A stretch of DNA of 64,000 nt. Origin: Seohaeicola saemankumensis. GTDB lineage: Bacteria; Pseudomonadota; Alphaproteobacteria; Rhodobacterales; Rhodobacteraceae. The first letter of the stretch is position 1, and every line of letters starts with the position of its first letter. A model generated the notes under the pieces. The model was not told the DNA's origin. It did no database searches and was given only the letters and a program-made list of their open reading frames with translations. Of the stretch, positions 18,688-27,115 are shown piece after piece. Where the stretch lies: the NCBI RefSeq assembly GCF_020171285.1, contig NZ_JAIUZI010000004.1:62001-126000 (forward strand). Reading direction: 5' to 3'. The position numbers and the translations under genes are program-made.

Positions 18688-18716
18688 ACGGGGAAAACCG
18701 GGTGGTTATTCCCCGT
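18688..18716. terminator. Possible bidirectional hairpin between rsmD and map
   Basis: ACGGGGAAAACC (18688-18699) can pair with GGTT (18704-18707) and TTCCCCGT (18709-18716) leaving one bulged base and a four-base loop. It sits 19 bases after the rsmD stop and overlaps the last codons of map. There is no T tract on either strand, so terminator function is weakly supported. Confidence 0.4.
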
Positions 18717-19533
18717 AAGTCGGGTGGAAGGTGCCAGCAGGCGAAAGCGTGAAGATATCGACGCCATCGGCGGTCACGCCTACCGAATGTTCGAATTGTG
18801 CCGACAGCGATTTGTCGCGGGTCACGGCGGTCCAGTCGTCGGCCAGTGTCTTGGTTTCCGGGCGGCCCAGGTTCACCATCGGTTCGATGGTGAAAAACAT
18901 GCCCTCTTCCAGAACCGCGCCAGTGCCGGGGCGGCCATAGTGCAGCACGTTCGGCGGGGCGTGGAACACCCGGCCCAGCCCGTGACCGCAGAAGTCGCGC
19001 ACGACGCTCATCCGGTGCGCTTCGACATAGGCCTGAATGGCGTGGCCGATGTCGCCAAAGGTGTTACCGGGTTTCACCATCTCGATGCCCTTGAACAGCG
19101 CGTCATGGGTGACCTGGATCAGCCGTTCGGCCTTGCGCGGGAGCTTGCCGGCGACATACATCCGGCTGGTGTCGCCGAACCAGCCGTCGACGATCACGGT
19201 GACGTCGATGTTCAGGATATCGCCGTCTTTCAGCACCTTGGTGCCGGGAATCCCGTGGCAGACCACGTGGTTCACGGAAATGCAGCTGGCGTGCTGGTAT
19301 CCCTTGTAGCCGATGGTGGCCGATTTGGCGCCGGAGGCCTCGACCATTTCGGTGATCGTGCGGTCGATGGCTTCGGTGGTCTGTCCGGGAAACACCTGAT
19401 CGGCGATGCGATCGAGAATGTCAGCCGCAACAGCCCCTGCCGCATGCATCCCGGCAAAGTCCGACGGTTCATAGATCCGGATGCCGTCCTTGGTCAGACG
19501 GCCACGCAATTCGTTATTCAACAGAAGCTCCAT
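18706..19533 (-). CDS. map: Methionine aminopeptidase, type I
   Basis: 275 residues from ATG 19533. An in-frame ATG at 19548 adds five residues, but only the inner start has a ribosome-like AAGAG at a good distance. Metal ligands are present: DGDILNIDVTVIVDGWFGDTSRM (two Asp), GHGLGRVFHAPPNV (His), FFTIEPMV (Glu) and a late QFEHSVGVT (Glu); HVVCHGIPG has the substrate His. The cytoplasmic enzyme removes initiator Met. The gene is convergent with rsmD and divergent from a secreted hypothetical gene, typical of a single housekeeping gene unit. Confidence 0.96.
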   Translation of the reverse strand: MELLLNNELRGRLTKDGIRIYEPSDFAGMHAAGAVAADILDRIADQVFPGQTTEAIDRTITEMVEASGAKSATIGYKGYQHASCISVNHVVCHGIPGTKVLKDGDILNIDVTVIVDGWFGDTSRMYVAGKLPRKAERLIQVTHDALFKGIEMVKPGNTFGDIGHAIQAYVEAHRMSVVRDFCGHGLGRVFHAPPNVLHYGRPGTGAVLEEGMFFTIEPMVNLGRPETKTLADDWTAVTRDKSLSAQFEHSVGVTADGVDIFTLSPAGTFHPTYGE

Positions 19534-19706
19534 TTTCTGCTCTTGCATAATATGTAGTGCAAATGCGGCAAAAGTGCCAGAGGCCGGCGACGGTGGGTCA
19601 GGGCAGGGTTGCGGGGCTGCATCAGCGGGCTTGCGGAATGACGGCTGGCCGCCCTAGGCTGCGTATGTGTTCGTATCGGTCACGATTTCATTGCCCGAGG
19701 TTTGTC

Positions 19707-20351
19707 ATGTCGTTTTCCAGTTTCCGTTTCCTGATCCTGTCCGCCGCCCTGTCCGGGGCTGCTTATGCCCCGGTCCATGCGGACGAATGCCGCGATACCA
19801 TCGCGGCGCTTTATCAAGGCGGGGCGCTTGACCCTTTTGAGCGGCCAAAGCGGCGCGAGGTGACGGTCAGCGTGCAGCCCGATGGCAGTGAAAGCCTGGT
19901 GACCGATGTGATCTGGGACAGCGTGACGCGGTCGGTGGCGTTGAGCGGTGGGACCTACTATCTGACCTTTGATGGCGAGATGTGGTCGGGGCCGTCGTTT
20001 GAGGGGCCGTGGACGCCGACCGGGTCGTCCTTGCCGGAGGATTTCGAGCAGATGACCCGCCAGATGGCGGATCAGAGCGCTGCCAACATCACCGAGGCGC
20101 AATGCCCCGGGCAAACCGAAGTGGGCGGCAACAGCTGGACCACCTATGTTTATCGCACCAAGACCGACCCGAATGTGCATGGCAGCTGGTTCGGCGGGCT
20201 GCACACGGCCTATATCGACCCGGCCAGCGGCGAACTGGCGCGGCTGGAGATCGCCGAGATGGTATCGTCCTGGGCGCCGGACCCAACGGCGCACAAGAAC
20301 GTCACCACGGTGAGCTATGATCCGTCGGTGGCGGTGATCAGGCCGGAGTGA
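19707..20351 (+). CDS. Secreted protein of unknown function
   Basis: 214 residues from ATG 19707. Residues 1-25 are a signal peptide (MSFSSFRFLILSAALSGAAYAPVHA). The mature part begins with DECRDTIAALYQGGALDPF and has few charged clusters, several tryptophans and two further cysteines, with alternating beta-like pattern throughout. The middle GTYYLTFDGEMWSGPSFEGPWTP and the segment SGELARLEIAEMVSSW suggest a small beta-barrel or LolA-like shell, but I do not recognise the family. No clear ribosome site precedes the ATG. The last 14 bases overlap the convergent sfsA gene. Confidence 0.65.
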   Translation: MSFSSFRFLILSAALSGAAYAPVHADECRDTIAALYQGGALDPFERPKRREVTVSVQPDGSESLVTDVIWDSVTRSVALSGGTYYLTFDGEMWSGPSFEGPWTPTGSSLPEDFEQMTRQMADQSAANITEAQCPGQTEVGGNSWTTYVYRTKTDPNVHGSWFGGLHTAYIDPASGELARLEIAEMVSSWAPDPTAHKNVTTVSYDPSVAVIRPE

Positions 20352-21054
20352 CCGAGCGAAAATCCAAGGGTGCGGCGACGTCGACGCCGTCGGGCGACAG
20401 GGTGCAGCCAAGCGCCATGACCTCGACCCCGGCGGCGCGGGCGGTGTCCATCGCGGCGGTATAGGCCGGGTCGATGTCGGCGGCCAGCGTGACGGCGGTG
20501 CAGTCGCTGCGCTGCACCAGATAGAGCATGACCGCGCGGTGCCCGACCTGCGCCATGGCGGCCAGTTCGTTCAGGTGTTTGGTGCCGCGCGCGGTGACGC
20601 TGTCGGGGAATTCGGCCAGCCCGGGACGGCGCGACTGGGTGACGGATTTGACCTCGACATAGGCGTCGGGCAGGTCGGGCGCGCTGAGAAGGAAGTCGAT
20701 GCGGCTGTTTTCGCCGTATTTCACCTCGGGGCGGACGGTGGTGTAGTCTGCGAGTTCCGGCACCTGCCGGGCGATGAGCGCGGCGCGCAGGGCGCGGTTG
20801 GGGACCGAGGTATCGACGCCGGTGAAATGGCCGTTTTCGTGATCGACCAGCCGCCAGCCGAATTTCAGCTTTTTCCGGGGGTCGTCGTTGGGTTCCAGCC
20901 AGACCTTGGTGCCCGGTTCCGCCAGCCCCATCATCGAACCGGGATTGGCGCAATGGGCGGTGATTTCGCGCCCGTCGTCGAGCGTGCAATCGGCCAGGAA
21001 ACGTTTGTAGCGGCGGATCAGCCGGGCGGGTACAAGAGGGGTTTGAAAGCGCAT
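20338..21054 (-). CDS. sfsA: SfsA family DNA/RNA nuclease-like protein
   Basis: 238 residues from ATG 21054. The start MRFQTPLVPARLIRRYKRFLADC, then HCANPGSMMGL and VWLEPNDDPRKKLKFGWRLV, match SfsA closely. The C-terminal part has YGENSRIDFLL and AYVEVKSVT, the (D)-ExK nuclease-like motif, followed by FPDSVTARGTKHLNEL. SfsA was first named for sugar fermentation stimulation; later structural work places it with restriction-endonuclease-like folds. It is divergent from the MoCF gene across 61 bases and overlaps the convergent secreted hypothetical by 14 bases. Confidence 0.94.
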   Translation of the reverse strand: MRFQTPLVPARLIRRYKRFLADCTLDDGREITAHCANPGSMMGLAEPGTKVWLEPNDDPRKKLKFGWRLVDHENGHFTGVDTSVPNRALRAALIARQVPELADYTTVRPEVKYGENSRIDFLLSAPDLPDAYVEVKSVTQSRRPGLAEFPDSVTARGTKHLNELAAMAQVGHRAVMLYLVQRSDCTAVTLAADIDPAYTAAMDTARAAGVEVMALGCTLSPDGVDVAAPLDFRSVTPA

Positions 21055-21115
21055 GGAACCCGGCCTATACCTGCTGGGGCGGTGCTTCAAGGCCGCGTTC
21101 AGGGAAAGGGGCGAC

Positions 21116-21838
21116 ATGGCCAATCCAACCGCTGCGATGCTGGTGATCGGGGATGAAATCCTGTCGGGCCGGACCCGCGATTCCAACATGTTCTACCTTG
21201 CCGGCGAGCTGGCGAAACACGGCATCGACCTTTGCGAAGTGCGGGTGGTCAGCGATGACGCGACGGCGATTCAGGCCGCGGTAAAGGCGTTGTCGGACGG
21301 TTTCGATCACGTGTTCACCTCGGGCGGTATCGGGCCGACCCATGACGATATCACGGCGGAGAATATCGCCGCCGCCTTTGACACGCCGATCAGCGTGCGC
21401 GACGACGCCCGCGCGCTGCTGGCGGCGCATTACAAGACGACCGGCGCGGTGCTGAACGAGGCGCGTCTGCGGATGGCGCGGATCCCGGATGGTGCGACGC
21501 TGATCGACAACCCGGTGTCGGTGGCCCCCGGTTTTACGCTTGGGAACGTGCATGTCATGGCCGGGGTGCCGGCGGTGTTCGAAACCATGGTGGCCAGCGT
21601 GCTGCCGACGCTGACCGGCGGTGCGCCGCTGTTGTCGCAGAGCCTGCGCATCATGCGCGGCGAGGGCGAGATCGCCGATACGCTGAGCCAGCTGGCGGCG
21701 GATTACCCCGATCTGTCGATCGGCTGTTACCCTTTCCAGAAGGACGGCGTTTTTGGCGCATCGGTGGTGGTGCGCGGGGTTGAGGGCGCGCAGGTGGATG
21801 CCGCCGTGACCCGGCTCGCGCGGGAGGTCGAACTTTGA
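21116..21838 (+). CDS. Molybdopterin-binding (MoCF/CinA N-terminal type) protein
   Basis: 240 residues from ATG 21116, with AAAGGGG upstream. The N-terminal motif AAMLVIGDEILSGRTRDSN and the MPT-binding TSGGIGPTHDDITAENIA are the MoCF_biosynth signature seen in CinA, MoaB and MogA. The length fits the stand-alone CinA N-terminal group lacking the nicotinamide-nucleotide amidase domain. True function in this subgroup is uncertain. The TTG start of the next GNAT gene overlaps the stop, so the genes through the OmpA gene at 24046 form one tightly packed unit. Confidence 0.9.
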   Translation: MANPTAAMLVIGDEILSGRTRDSNMFYLAGELAKHGIDLCEVRVVSDDATAIQAAVKALSDGFDHVFTSGGIGPTHDDITAENIAAAFDTPISVRDDARALLAAHYKTTGAVLNEARLRMARIPDGATLIDNPVSVAPGFTLGNVHVMAGVPAVFETMVASVLPTLTGGAPLLSQSLRIMRGEGEIADTLSQLAADYPDLSIGCYPFQKDGVFGASVVVRGVEGAQVDAAVTRLAREVEL

Positions 21839-22563
21839 GCGCGGACCTGTTCGAGGTCATAGATGGCACATGGCCCGCGGCCCGGTTCATCCGTCACGAC
21901 CGGTGGATGCTGCGGGCGGGTGAGGGCGGCGGCAGCCGGGTTTCGGCCGCCACGGCCGAGGGGCCGGTCGAGGATGCGGACATTCCGGCGGCAGAGGCGG
22001 GGATGCGCGATCTGGGGCAGGATCCGCTGTTTATGATCCGCCCCGGCGACGAGGCGCTGGACGCGATGCTGGAGGCGCGCGGATATACCGTCGCGGACCC
22101 GGTGACCGCCTATTCCTGCCCGGTGGAACATCTGACCGATATCGCGCTGCCGCCGGTTCGGGTGCTGCACGTGTGGGAGCCGCTGGCGATCATGTGCGAG
22201 ATCTGGGAGGCCGGTGGCATCGGTCCCGCACGGCTGGCGGTGATGGAACGCGCGCATGGTCCCAAGACCGGCCTGCTGGCGCGGTTCAGGGACAAGCCCG
22301 GCGGCACCGGTTTTGTCGCCATGCATCAGGGAACGGCGATGGTGCATGCGCTGGAAATCCTGCCGCATCAGCGCAAACAGGGTTTGGGCGGCTGGATGAT
22401 GCGCGGCGCGGCGCTGTGGGCAAAGGCGCAGGGCGCCGATACGCTGAGCGTGATGTGCACAAAAGCCAATACCGGGGCAAATGCCTTGTATTCTGGACTC
22501 GGAATGTGTGTGGTGGGGGAGTACCATTACCGCCGCGCGCCGCAGGAGGAGAAGACGTCGTGA
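21835..22563 (+). CDS. GNAT family N-acetyltransferase
   Basis: 242 residues from a TTG start (TTGA overlap with the previous stop) with GGAGGT ten bases upstream. The N-terminal part (FIRHDRWMLRAGEGGGSRVSAA) is an incomplete GNAT-like half and the C-terminal half contains the acetyl-CoA loop HALEILPHQRKQGLGGWMMRGAALWAK, followed by ALYSGLGM. This two-half arrangement is common in DUF/GNAT fusions. The acceptor is unknown. The stop overlaps the GTG of the next gene. Confidence 0.83.
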   Translation: MSADLFEVIDGTWPAARFIRHDRWMLRAGEGGGSRVSAATAEGPVEDADIPAAEAGMRDLGQDPLFMIRPGDEALDAMLEARGYTVADPVTAYSCPVEHLTDIALPPVRVLHVWEPLAIMCEIWEAGGIGPARLAVMERAHGPKTGLLARFRDKPGGTGFVAMHQGTAMVHALEILPHQRKQGLGGWMMRGAALWAKAQGADTLSVMCTKANTGANALYSGLGMCVVGEYHYRRAPQEEKTS

Positions 22564-23132
22564 CCAACCCCAAACCGCCCACTGCCCTGGATCTGCCGAT
22601 GGTCGATCCGTTGCCCGAAGCCACGCAGAAGTATTTCGACATCTGCATGGACAAGCTGGGCATGATCCCGAACGTGCTGCAGGCCAATGCCTTTGACATC
22701 GACAAGCTGAATGCCTTTACCGCGATGTACAACGACCTGATGCTGGCCGACAGCGGGCTGAGCAAGCTGGAGCGCGAGATGATCGCGGTGGTGGTGTCGT
22801 CGATCAACAAGTGTTTCTATTGCCTGGTGGCCCATGGGGCCGCCGTGCGGCAACTGTCGGGCGATCCGATGCTGGGCGAGATGATGGTGATGAATTACCG
22901 CGTTGCGCCGCTGGATACCCGTCAGCGCGCGATGCTGGATTTCGCGGCCAAGATGACGACCGCCAGCGCGACCATCGAAGAGCCCGACCGGCAGGCGCTG
23001 CGCGACGCGGGGTTCAGCGACCGCGATATCTGGGACATCGCCAATGTGGCGGGATTTTTCAACATGACCAATCGTGTGGCCAGCGCCACGGCGATGTGGC
23101 CAAACGAAGAATACCACGCGCAACATAGATGA
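22560..23132 (+). CDS. Carboxymuconolactone decarboxylase/AhpD-like peroxidase-related protein
   Basis: 190 residues from GTG 22560, which overlaps the acetyltransferase stop. The core MIAVVVSSINKCFYCLVAHGAAVR contains CxxC with the following His, the AhpD-type redox centre. DPLPEATQKYFDICMDKLGMIPNVLQAN and DRDIWDIANVAGFFNMTNRVAS are typical of the peroxidase-related (alkylhydroperoxidase) subgroup. It probably reduces peroxides or acts as thiol peroxidase partner. No AhpC is adjacent. The OmpA gene start overlaps its stop (ATGA). Confidence 0.88.
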   Translation: MTNPKPPTALDLPMVDPLPEATQKYFDICMDKLGMIPNVLQANAFDIDKLNAFTAMYNDLMLADSGLSKLEREMIAVVVSSINKCFYCLVAHGAAVRQLSGDPMLGEMMVMNYRVAPLDTRQRAMLDFAAKMTTASATIEEPDRQALRDAGFSDRDIWDIANVAGFFNMTNRVASATAMWPNEEYHAQHR

Positions 23133-24046
23133 TCCGCCCGCTTGCCGTTCTTGCGCTGGCGTTTGGCCCCGGCAGCCTCCAGGCGCTGGATCTGCCCGCC
23201 GAGGCGCAGCCCGTATCGGAGCGGATCAGCCCGCTGGACAGCTATGTGCTGCCGGTGGGTGCCTATGCCGACGGGGCGGTACCGGGCCGCATCGTCGAGG
23301 GGCGGGTCGAGCGGTCAACCTGGCGGATGCGAGGAACGGCGACGACGCTGCAGATCCTGAGCCCGCTGCGGGAGCAGCTGGAAGACGCGGGTTACGAGAT
23401 CTTGTTCGAATGCGCGGCGGCGCAGTGCGGCGGGTTTGATTTCCGGTTCGGGACCGAGATCGTTCCGGCACCGGACATGCATGTGGATATCCGCGATTTC
23501 AGATTCCTGTCGGCGCTGCGCGGGGATGATCAGGCGCTCAGCCTGCTGATCAGCCGCAACCAGACCACCGCCTATGTGCAGGTGATCGACGTCATGCCGG
23601 TGGACGCGGTGCCGGACAGGCCTGAACCAAGTGCCAGCCCCGAACCGTCGGATGAGCCAGAAACGGACGACAGCTTGGTCGAATTGCTGCTGGAGCAGGG
23701 CCATATCGTGCTGGACGATCTGGCGTTTGTATCGGGGGCCGGCACGCTGGAAAACGGGCCGTACCGGTCGTTGCAGGTGATCGCTCAATTCCTGGCGGAG
23801 AACCCGCAGTATCGCATCGCGTTTGTTGGCCATACCGACAGCGTGGGATCGCTGGAGGCGAATATCGAGCTGTCCCGGCGGCGGGCCGCGGTTGTGCGCC
23901 AGCGCCTGATCGAAACCCACGGTGTGGCGGCGGACCGGGTGTCCGCCGAGGGCATGGGGTATCTGGCACCGGTGGCGTCGAACCTGACGCCCGAGGGCCG
24001 CGAGCGGAACCGCCGCGTCGAGGCAATTTTACTGCAGGAAGGGTGA
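23129..24046 (+). CDS. OmpA family protein with secreted N-terminal domain
   Basis: 305 residues. Signal peptide at residues 1-19 (cleaved before LDLPAEAQ). The first ~155 residues form a DUF4892-like region with a Cys pair in FECAAAQCGGFDFRFG. A Pro/Glu/Ser linker (EPSASPEPSDEPETDD) precedes an OmpA-like C-terminal domain with FVGHTDSVGSLEANIELSRRRAAVV and VAADRVSAEGMGYLAPVASN, the peptidoglycan-binding helix. It is predicted to be periplasmic or outer-membrane-associated and to contact the wall. It is the last gene of the run starting at 21116; a 66-base gap follows. Confidence 0.87.
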   Translation: MIRPLAVLALAFGPGSLQALDLPAEAQPVSERISPLDSYVLPVGAYADGAVPGRIVEGRVERSTWRMRGTATTLQILSPLREQLEDAGYEILFECAAAQCGGFDFRFGTEIVPAPDMHVDIRDFRFLSALRGDDQALSLLISRNQTTAYVQVIDVMPVDAVPDRPEPSASPEPSDEPETDDSLVELLLEQGHIVLDDLAFVSGAGTLENGPYRSLQVIAQFLAENPQYRIAFVGHTDSVGSLEANIELSRRRAAVVRQRLIETHGVAADRVSAEGMGYLAPVASNLTPEGRERNRRVEAILLQEG

Positions 24047-24112
24047 TTCTCTGATAGGTTGAGTAGTGGGGCTTGGACCCCTTATTGTATTCAGTCATTT
24101 GTGAGATAACCC

Positions 24113-24280
24113 ATGCAGATCGATCAGGAAAAACTGAAGAAACTCGAAGAGGACCTGGCAGACCGTCTGGAAAAAACAGTCCGCAAGCGGGTCGTTACCT
24201 ACTTCACCGCGATGGGCCTGTTCATCAGCACGGTGCTGGGGTTTTTCGGCTACAACGTCATCACCACCGTGCAGAACTGA
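24113..24280 (+). CDS. Short single-span membrane protein, likely N-terminal piece of an interrupted gene
   Basis: 55 residues (MQIDQEKLKKLEEDLADRLEKTVRKRV, then one membrane helix around residues 29-50, ending VQN). The first part is a charged amphipathic helix, the second a hydrophobic helix with positive residues before it, giving an inner-membrane anchor. The TGA at 24278-24280 is in the same frame as the following 312-codon gene, with only GCG between the TGA and its GTG. The two reading frames together look like one anchored coiled-coil protein. The alternative is two separate cistrons. I see no known family. Confidence 0.6.
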   Translation: MQIDQEKLKKLEEDLADRLEKTVRKRVVTYFTAMGLFISTVLGFFGYNVITTVQN

Positions 24281-24283
24281 GCG

Positions 24284-25222
24284 GTGACCAAGGGCGAGGA
24301 CCTGGCCAACGATGTGACCGTCAAGGCGTCGGGCCGGGTCGATGTGGCGGTGCGCGAGGCGGAAACCAAGGTGGACGACGCGATCAGCAAGGCGCAGGGC
24401 GCGACGCAAGCCGCGACCGAAGCCACCGCCGTGGCGCTGGCCCAGGTCAATGTGATCGCCGAGCACCTCAAAAAGCGCGAAGACATCCTGCTGGAGATCG
24501 AGAAGGAGACGCAGAAGCAGACGGCCATTGTACGGGCCAAGTCGAGGGAGGTCGAAGAGGATTTCATTCTGATCAACAACAGTCTGACCGAGGCCCGGAC
24601 CCGCATCGAGGGGCTGACCAGGGCGTATCAGGACGAGGTCGCGGCACAGGCCGGCGCGCTAAACCGGCGGCAGGCCGACTGGGAAAAGGCCCGCGATCAG
24701 GCCAACAGCGATTTTGCCGCGCGGTTCGAAAGCCTGGCCTTGCTGGTCGAGAGTATTCGCAACCAGGTCGAAGACTTGCAGCGGACGGTCACCGACGAGC
24801 CGGTTGAACCGGTGGTCAGTCAACGCGAGATCGACGAAATCGTCGCCTATGCCCAGGAACAGCAGATCGTAATCGTGCCGGACCCCGAGAGTGACGGCAA
24901 TCCTCTGGTCTATGTTCAGTTTGCCGGGGTCGCCCGCGAGCGGATTCAACAGATATCGGAAGAGCTGCGCCGCTTTTCCTACGAATTGCCGGGCGAAGAG
25001 CGCCTGTCCACTGCGGCCGGCAAACACGAGGTCCGGTATTTCTGGGACGACGACCGGGAGGCGGCACGGGCGCTGGCCAGCCGGACCAATGACGTGCTGG
25101 CGGATCTGGGGTACCGGGCCAACGTGATCGCAGAGGATCTGACCGGGTTCGGCGGGAAGAAACCGCAGAAGAATACGCTGGAGCTTTGGCTGGAGCCGAT
25201 TCCGTTGCGCGCAAAAAAATAA
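24284..25222 (+). CDS. Coiled-coil protein of unknown function, probably the C-terminal piece of the preceding gene
   Basis: 312 residues from GTG 24284; there is no evident ribosome site before it. Residues 1-180 are almost wholly helical heptads rich in Ala, Glu, Gln and Lys, without signal peptide or membrane segment. The last ~125 residues form a compact domain beginning IDEIVAYAQEQQIVIV with VYVQFAGVARERIQQISEELRRFSYELPG, EVRYFWDDDREAARAL and final LELWLEPIP, a pattern I recall at the C-termini of several unrelated signalling proteins but cannot name with certainty. Without the upstream 55 codons it would be soluble. A minus-direction terminator overlaps its last codons. Confidence 0.65.
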   Translation: MTKGEDLANDVTVKASGRVDVAVREAETKVDDAISKAQGATQAATEATAVALAQVNVIAEHLKKREDILLEIEKETQKQTAIVRAKSREVEEDFILINNSLTEARTRIEGLTRAYQDEVAAQAGALNRRQADWEKARDQANSDFAARFESLALLVESIRNQVEDLQRTVTDEPVEPVVSQREIDEIVAYAQEQQIVIVPDPESDGNPLVYVQFAGVARERIQQISEELRRFSYELPGEERLSTAAGKHEVRYFWDDDREAARALASRTNDVLADLGYRANVIAEDLTGFGGKKPQKNTLELWLEPIPLRAKK

Positions 25223-25246
25223 GCCCCCATGCCGGGGCACGGGGGC
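25214..25246 (-). terminator. Terminator of the LysR gene
   Basis: GCCCCC (25223-25228) and GGGGGC (25241-25246) form the base of a stem, with an inner GCC/GGC pairing. On the minus strand the stem is followed by a T-rich run (TTATTTTTTT). It lies 33 bases after the LysR stop and overlaps the end of the plus-strand coiled-coil gene. Confidence 0.65.
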
Positions 25247-25279
25247 AGTTGGGTTGCCAAGGGAAGCAACATGAACCTG

Positions 25280-26185
25280 TCACCAGTCCGTGGGACCTTT
25301 TTCTGAAAAGGCGTGGACCAGGAAATCGATAAAGGCGCGCACCTTGGGCTGGGTGAACCGGCCCGGCGGGTAGACCGCGTAGATGCCCTGGGTTTCCATT
25401 GGCAATGAGGGAAGCGCGTCTTCGATCAGCCCTTCGGCCATGGCGCCGGCGTAGAGATAGCTGGGCAGGTAGGCGATGCCCAGCCCCGAGATGGCGGCAT
25501 TCAGCAGCGACTGGCCGTCGTTGACGCTGAGCCAGCCGGCGGTGCGGACCTGGCGTTTTTCGCCCGAGGGGGCGGTCAGGCGCCAGACGTTGCCGCTGGA
25601 CTGGTTGGAGTAGTGCAGCAGCTTGTGTTCGTTCAGATCGTCGATCTTTTGCGGGCGGCCGTATTTTTCGAAATACGACGGCGCGGCGATCATCCGCTTG
25701 GTGGTTTCGGTCAGCTTGCGGGCGCGCAGGGTGCTGTCTTCCAACTCGCCGATGCGGACGGCCATATCGAACCCTTCGGAGATCAGTTCGACGTAGCGGT
25801 TGTTGAGCACCATGTTGACGGTGATGTCGGGGAAATCGGCGAGAAAATCGCTGAGCACCGGCGACAGGTGATTGACGCCGAAATCGGTGGCGACGCTGAT
25901 CCGCAGCAGACCCGAGGGGGCCGATTGCATCGAGGTGACCAGCGCGTCGGCCTCTCCGGCGTCGTTCAGGACGCGGCGGGCGCGGTCGTAGTAGGCCAGG
26001 CCAATCTCGGTCGGGGAAACGCGGCGGGTGGTGCGGTTCAGCAGCCGGGCGCCGAGGCGGGCCTCGAGGCTGGAGACATGTTTGGAAACGGCGGATTTGG
26101 AAATGCCCATCTTCTTGGCCGCGTCCGTAAAGCCACCCTGATCCACCACATTGGCGAAGGCTTCCATTTCGGTCAGTCGGTCCAT
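25280..26185 (-). CDS. LysR family transcriptional regulator
   Basis: 301 residues, normal for LysR. The N-terminal winged helix is MDRLTEMEAFANVVDQGGFTDAAKKMGISKSAVSKHVSSLEARLGARLLNRTTRR, of the CrgA/AaeR-like subgroup that often represses or activates nearby genes. The effector-binding domain covers residues 90-295 and ends with QPKVRAFIDFLVHAFS. No divergent target gene is adjacent: the upstream neighbour (ArsR gene) is on the same strand with a 171-base gap holding no gene that I can recognise. The target is therefore unknown. Confidence 0.93.
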   Translation of the reverse strand: MDRLTEMEAFANVVDQGGFTDAAKKMGISKSAVSKHVSSLEARLGARLLNRTTRRVSPTEIGLAYYDRARRVLNDAGEADALVTSMQSAPSGLLRISVATDFGVNHLSPVLSDFLADFPDITVNMVLNNRYVELISEGFDMAVRIGELEDSTLRARKLTETTKRMIAAPSYFEKYGRPQKIDDLNEHKLLHYSNQSSGNVWRLTAPSGEKRQVRTAGWLSVNDGQSLLNAAISGLGIAYLPSYLYAGAMAEGLIEDALPSLPMETQGIYAVYPPGRFTQPKVRAFIDFLVHAFSEKGPTDW

Positions 26186-26356
26186 TTTGGCATCCTCGGT
26201 TCAGTCATTTAGCGAGGACCATGTATGTTCGCCAATCTGGGCAAGATCGGGGCGCGGGTGGGATAATATCGGGGTTTTACTGGGGATCGTTGAGGGCATG
26301 GAAACATGGAAACAAAGGTGGCCAGCGTTTCCGTGCAGCGCGATTATGCCATTGTT

Positions 26357-27040
26357 TCAATGGAATAGATCGTTGAAAGCGGTGGTTCCGGCGGCCGAAA
26401 ACCGCACCAACCGGGTGTCGGGCACGCGTTTGGCCCATCCGGTGTCCTCAAACCGTTGAAACAGGGCGCGGCCCAGTTTGCCGGCCAGGTGATGTTGCCG
26501 CGCGCTCCAGTCCAGGCATTCGCGGCAGAGCGGTGCGCGAGAGCCAGAGCGGGTGAGCGCGTCAAGGTCGATGCCGAGATCAGAGACAAAGCGCGCGCCG
26601 GCCGGGGTCAGGTCGATCCCGTTGCCGTTGACGCGGAACAGGCCGCGCGTCTGCATCGAGCGGTACATGCGCACGCCCATGTCGCCGGCGAGGTGGTTGT
26701 AGCACACCCGCGCCTGTCGCAGTTCGGGGTCGCGCGGGCCGGTGCGCAGGCGCAGGTGCCCCTTGCCCGCCGCGAGGCCCATTAGCGCCTCGAGCGCCTG
26801 GGCGACCTCGTCCCCGGCCAGCGAGGCATAGCGGTGGCGACCCTGTTGCAGGACGCGGATCAGCCCGCCGTCCTGCAGTTTACGCAAATGGGTGCTGGCG
26901 GTCTGGGGGGTGATCCCGGCCTCTGCGGCGAGTTCGGTGGCGGTCAGCGCCTTGCCCGCCATCAGCGCGGTCAGGATGTTGGCGCGAGCCGGATCGCCGA
27001 TCAGCGCGGCGATGGTGGCGATGTCGGGACCTTCTTTCAT
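26357..27040 (-). CDS. ArsR-type winged-helix transcriptional regulator (long form)
   Basis: 227 residues from ATG 27040. The N-terminal 90 residues are an ArsR helix-turn-helix: IAALIGDPARANILTALM, ALTATELAAEAGITPQTASTHLRKL and GLIRVLQQGRHRYASL. The C-terminal 130 residues include CYNHLAGDMGVRMY, CRECLDWSARQHHLAGKLG, typical of the long ArsR group that regulates small monooxygenase or stress genes. Conserved His/Cys residues (CxxCLDWS, YNHLAG) could bind a metal. A perfect palindrome (27039-27062) covers the start codon, consistent with autorepression and with control of the divergent NIPSNAP-ABM pair. Confidence 0.88.
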   Translation of the reverse strand: MKEGPDIATIAALIGDPARANILTALMAGKALTATELAAEAGITPQTASTHLRKLQDGGLIRVLQQGRHRYASLAGDEVAQALEALMGLAAGKGHLRLRTGPRDPELRQARVCYNHLAGDMGVRMYRSMQTRGLFRVNGNGIDLTPAGARFVSDLGIDLDALTRSGSRAPLCRECLDWSARQHHLAGKLGRALFQRFEDTGWAKRVPDTRLVRFSAAGTTAFNDLFH

Positions 27041-27062
27041 ACTTCGACCATAGTCGAAGTAT
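27039..27062. promoter_or_regulatory. Palindromic operator of the ArsR regulator
   Basis: ATACTTCGAC (27039-27048), a four-base CATA spacer and GTCGAAGTAT (27053-27062) form a perfect 10+10 inverted repeat. It overlaps the regulator start codon and lies 54 bases before the NIPSNAP start codon. Its size and symmetry are those of ArsR/SmtB operators. Confidence 0.7.
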
Positions 27063-27115
27063 TCGAGTCGCGCCAGAGGGTAGGAGGGAGAGACAACACG
27101 AACCGGAGCCTGACC

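Noticed and set aside
24278..24280. TGA as selenocysteine codon
   Set aside because: No conserved redox context around the codon and no clear SECIS-like stem immediately after it; a plain stop or mutation is simpler.
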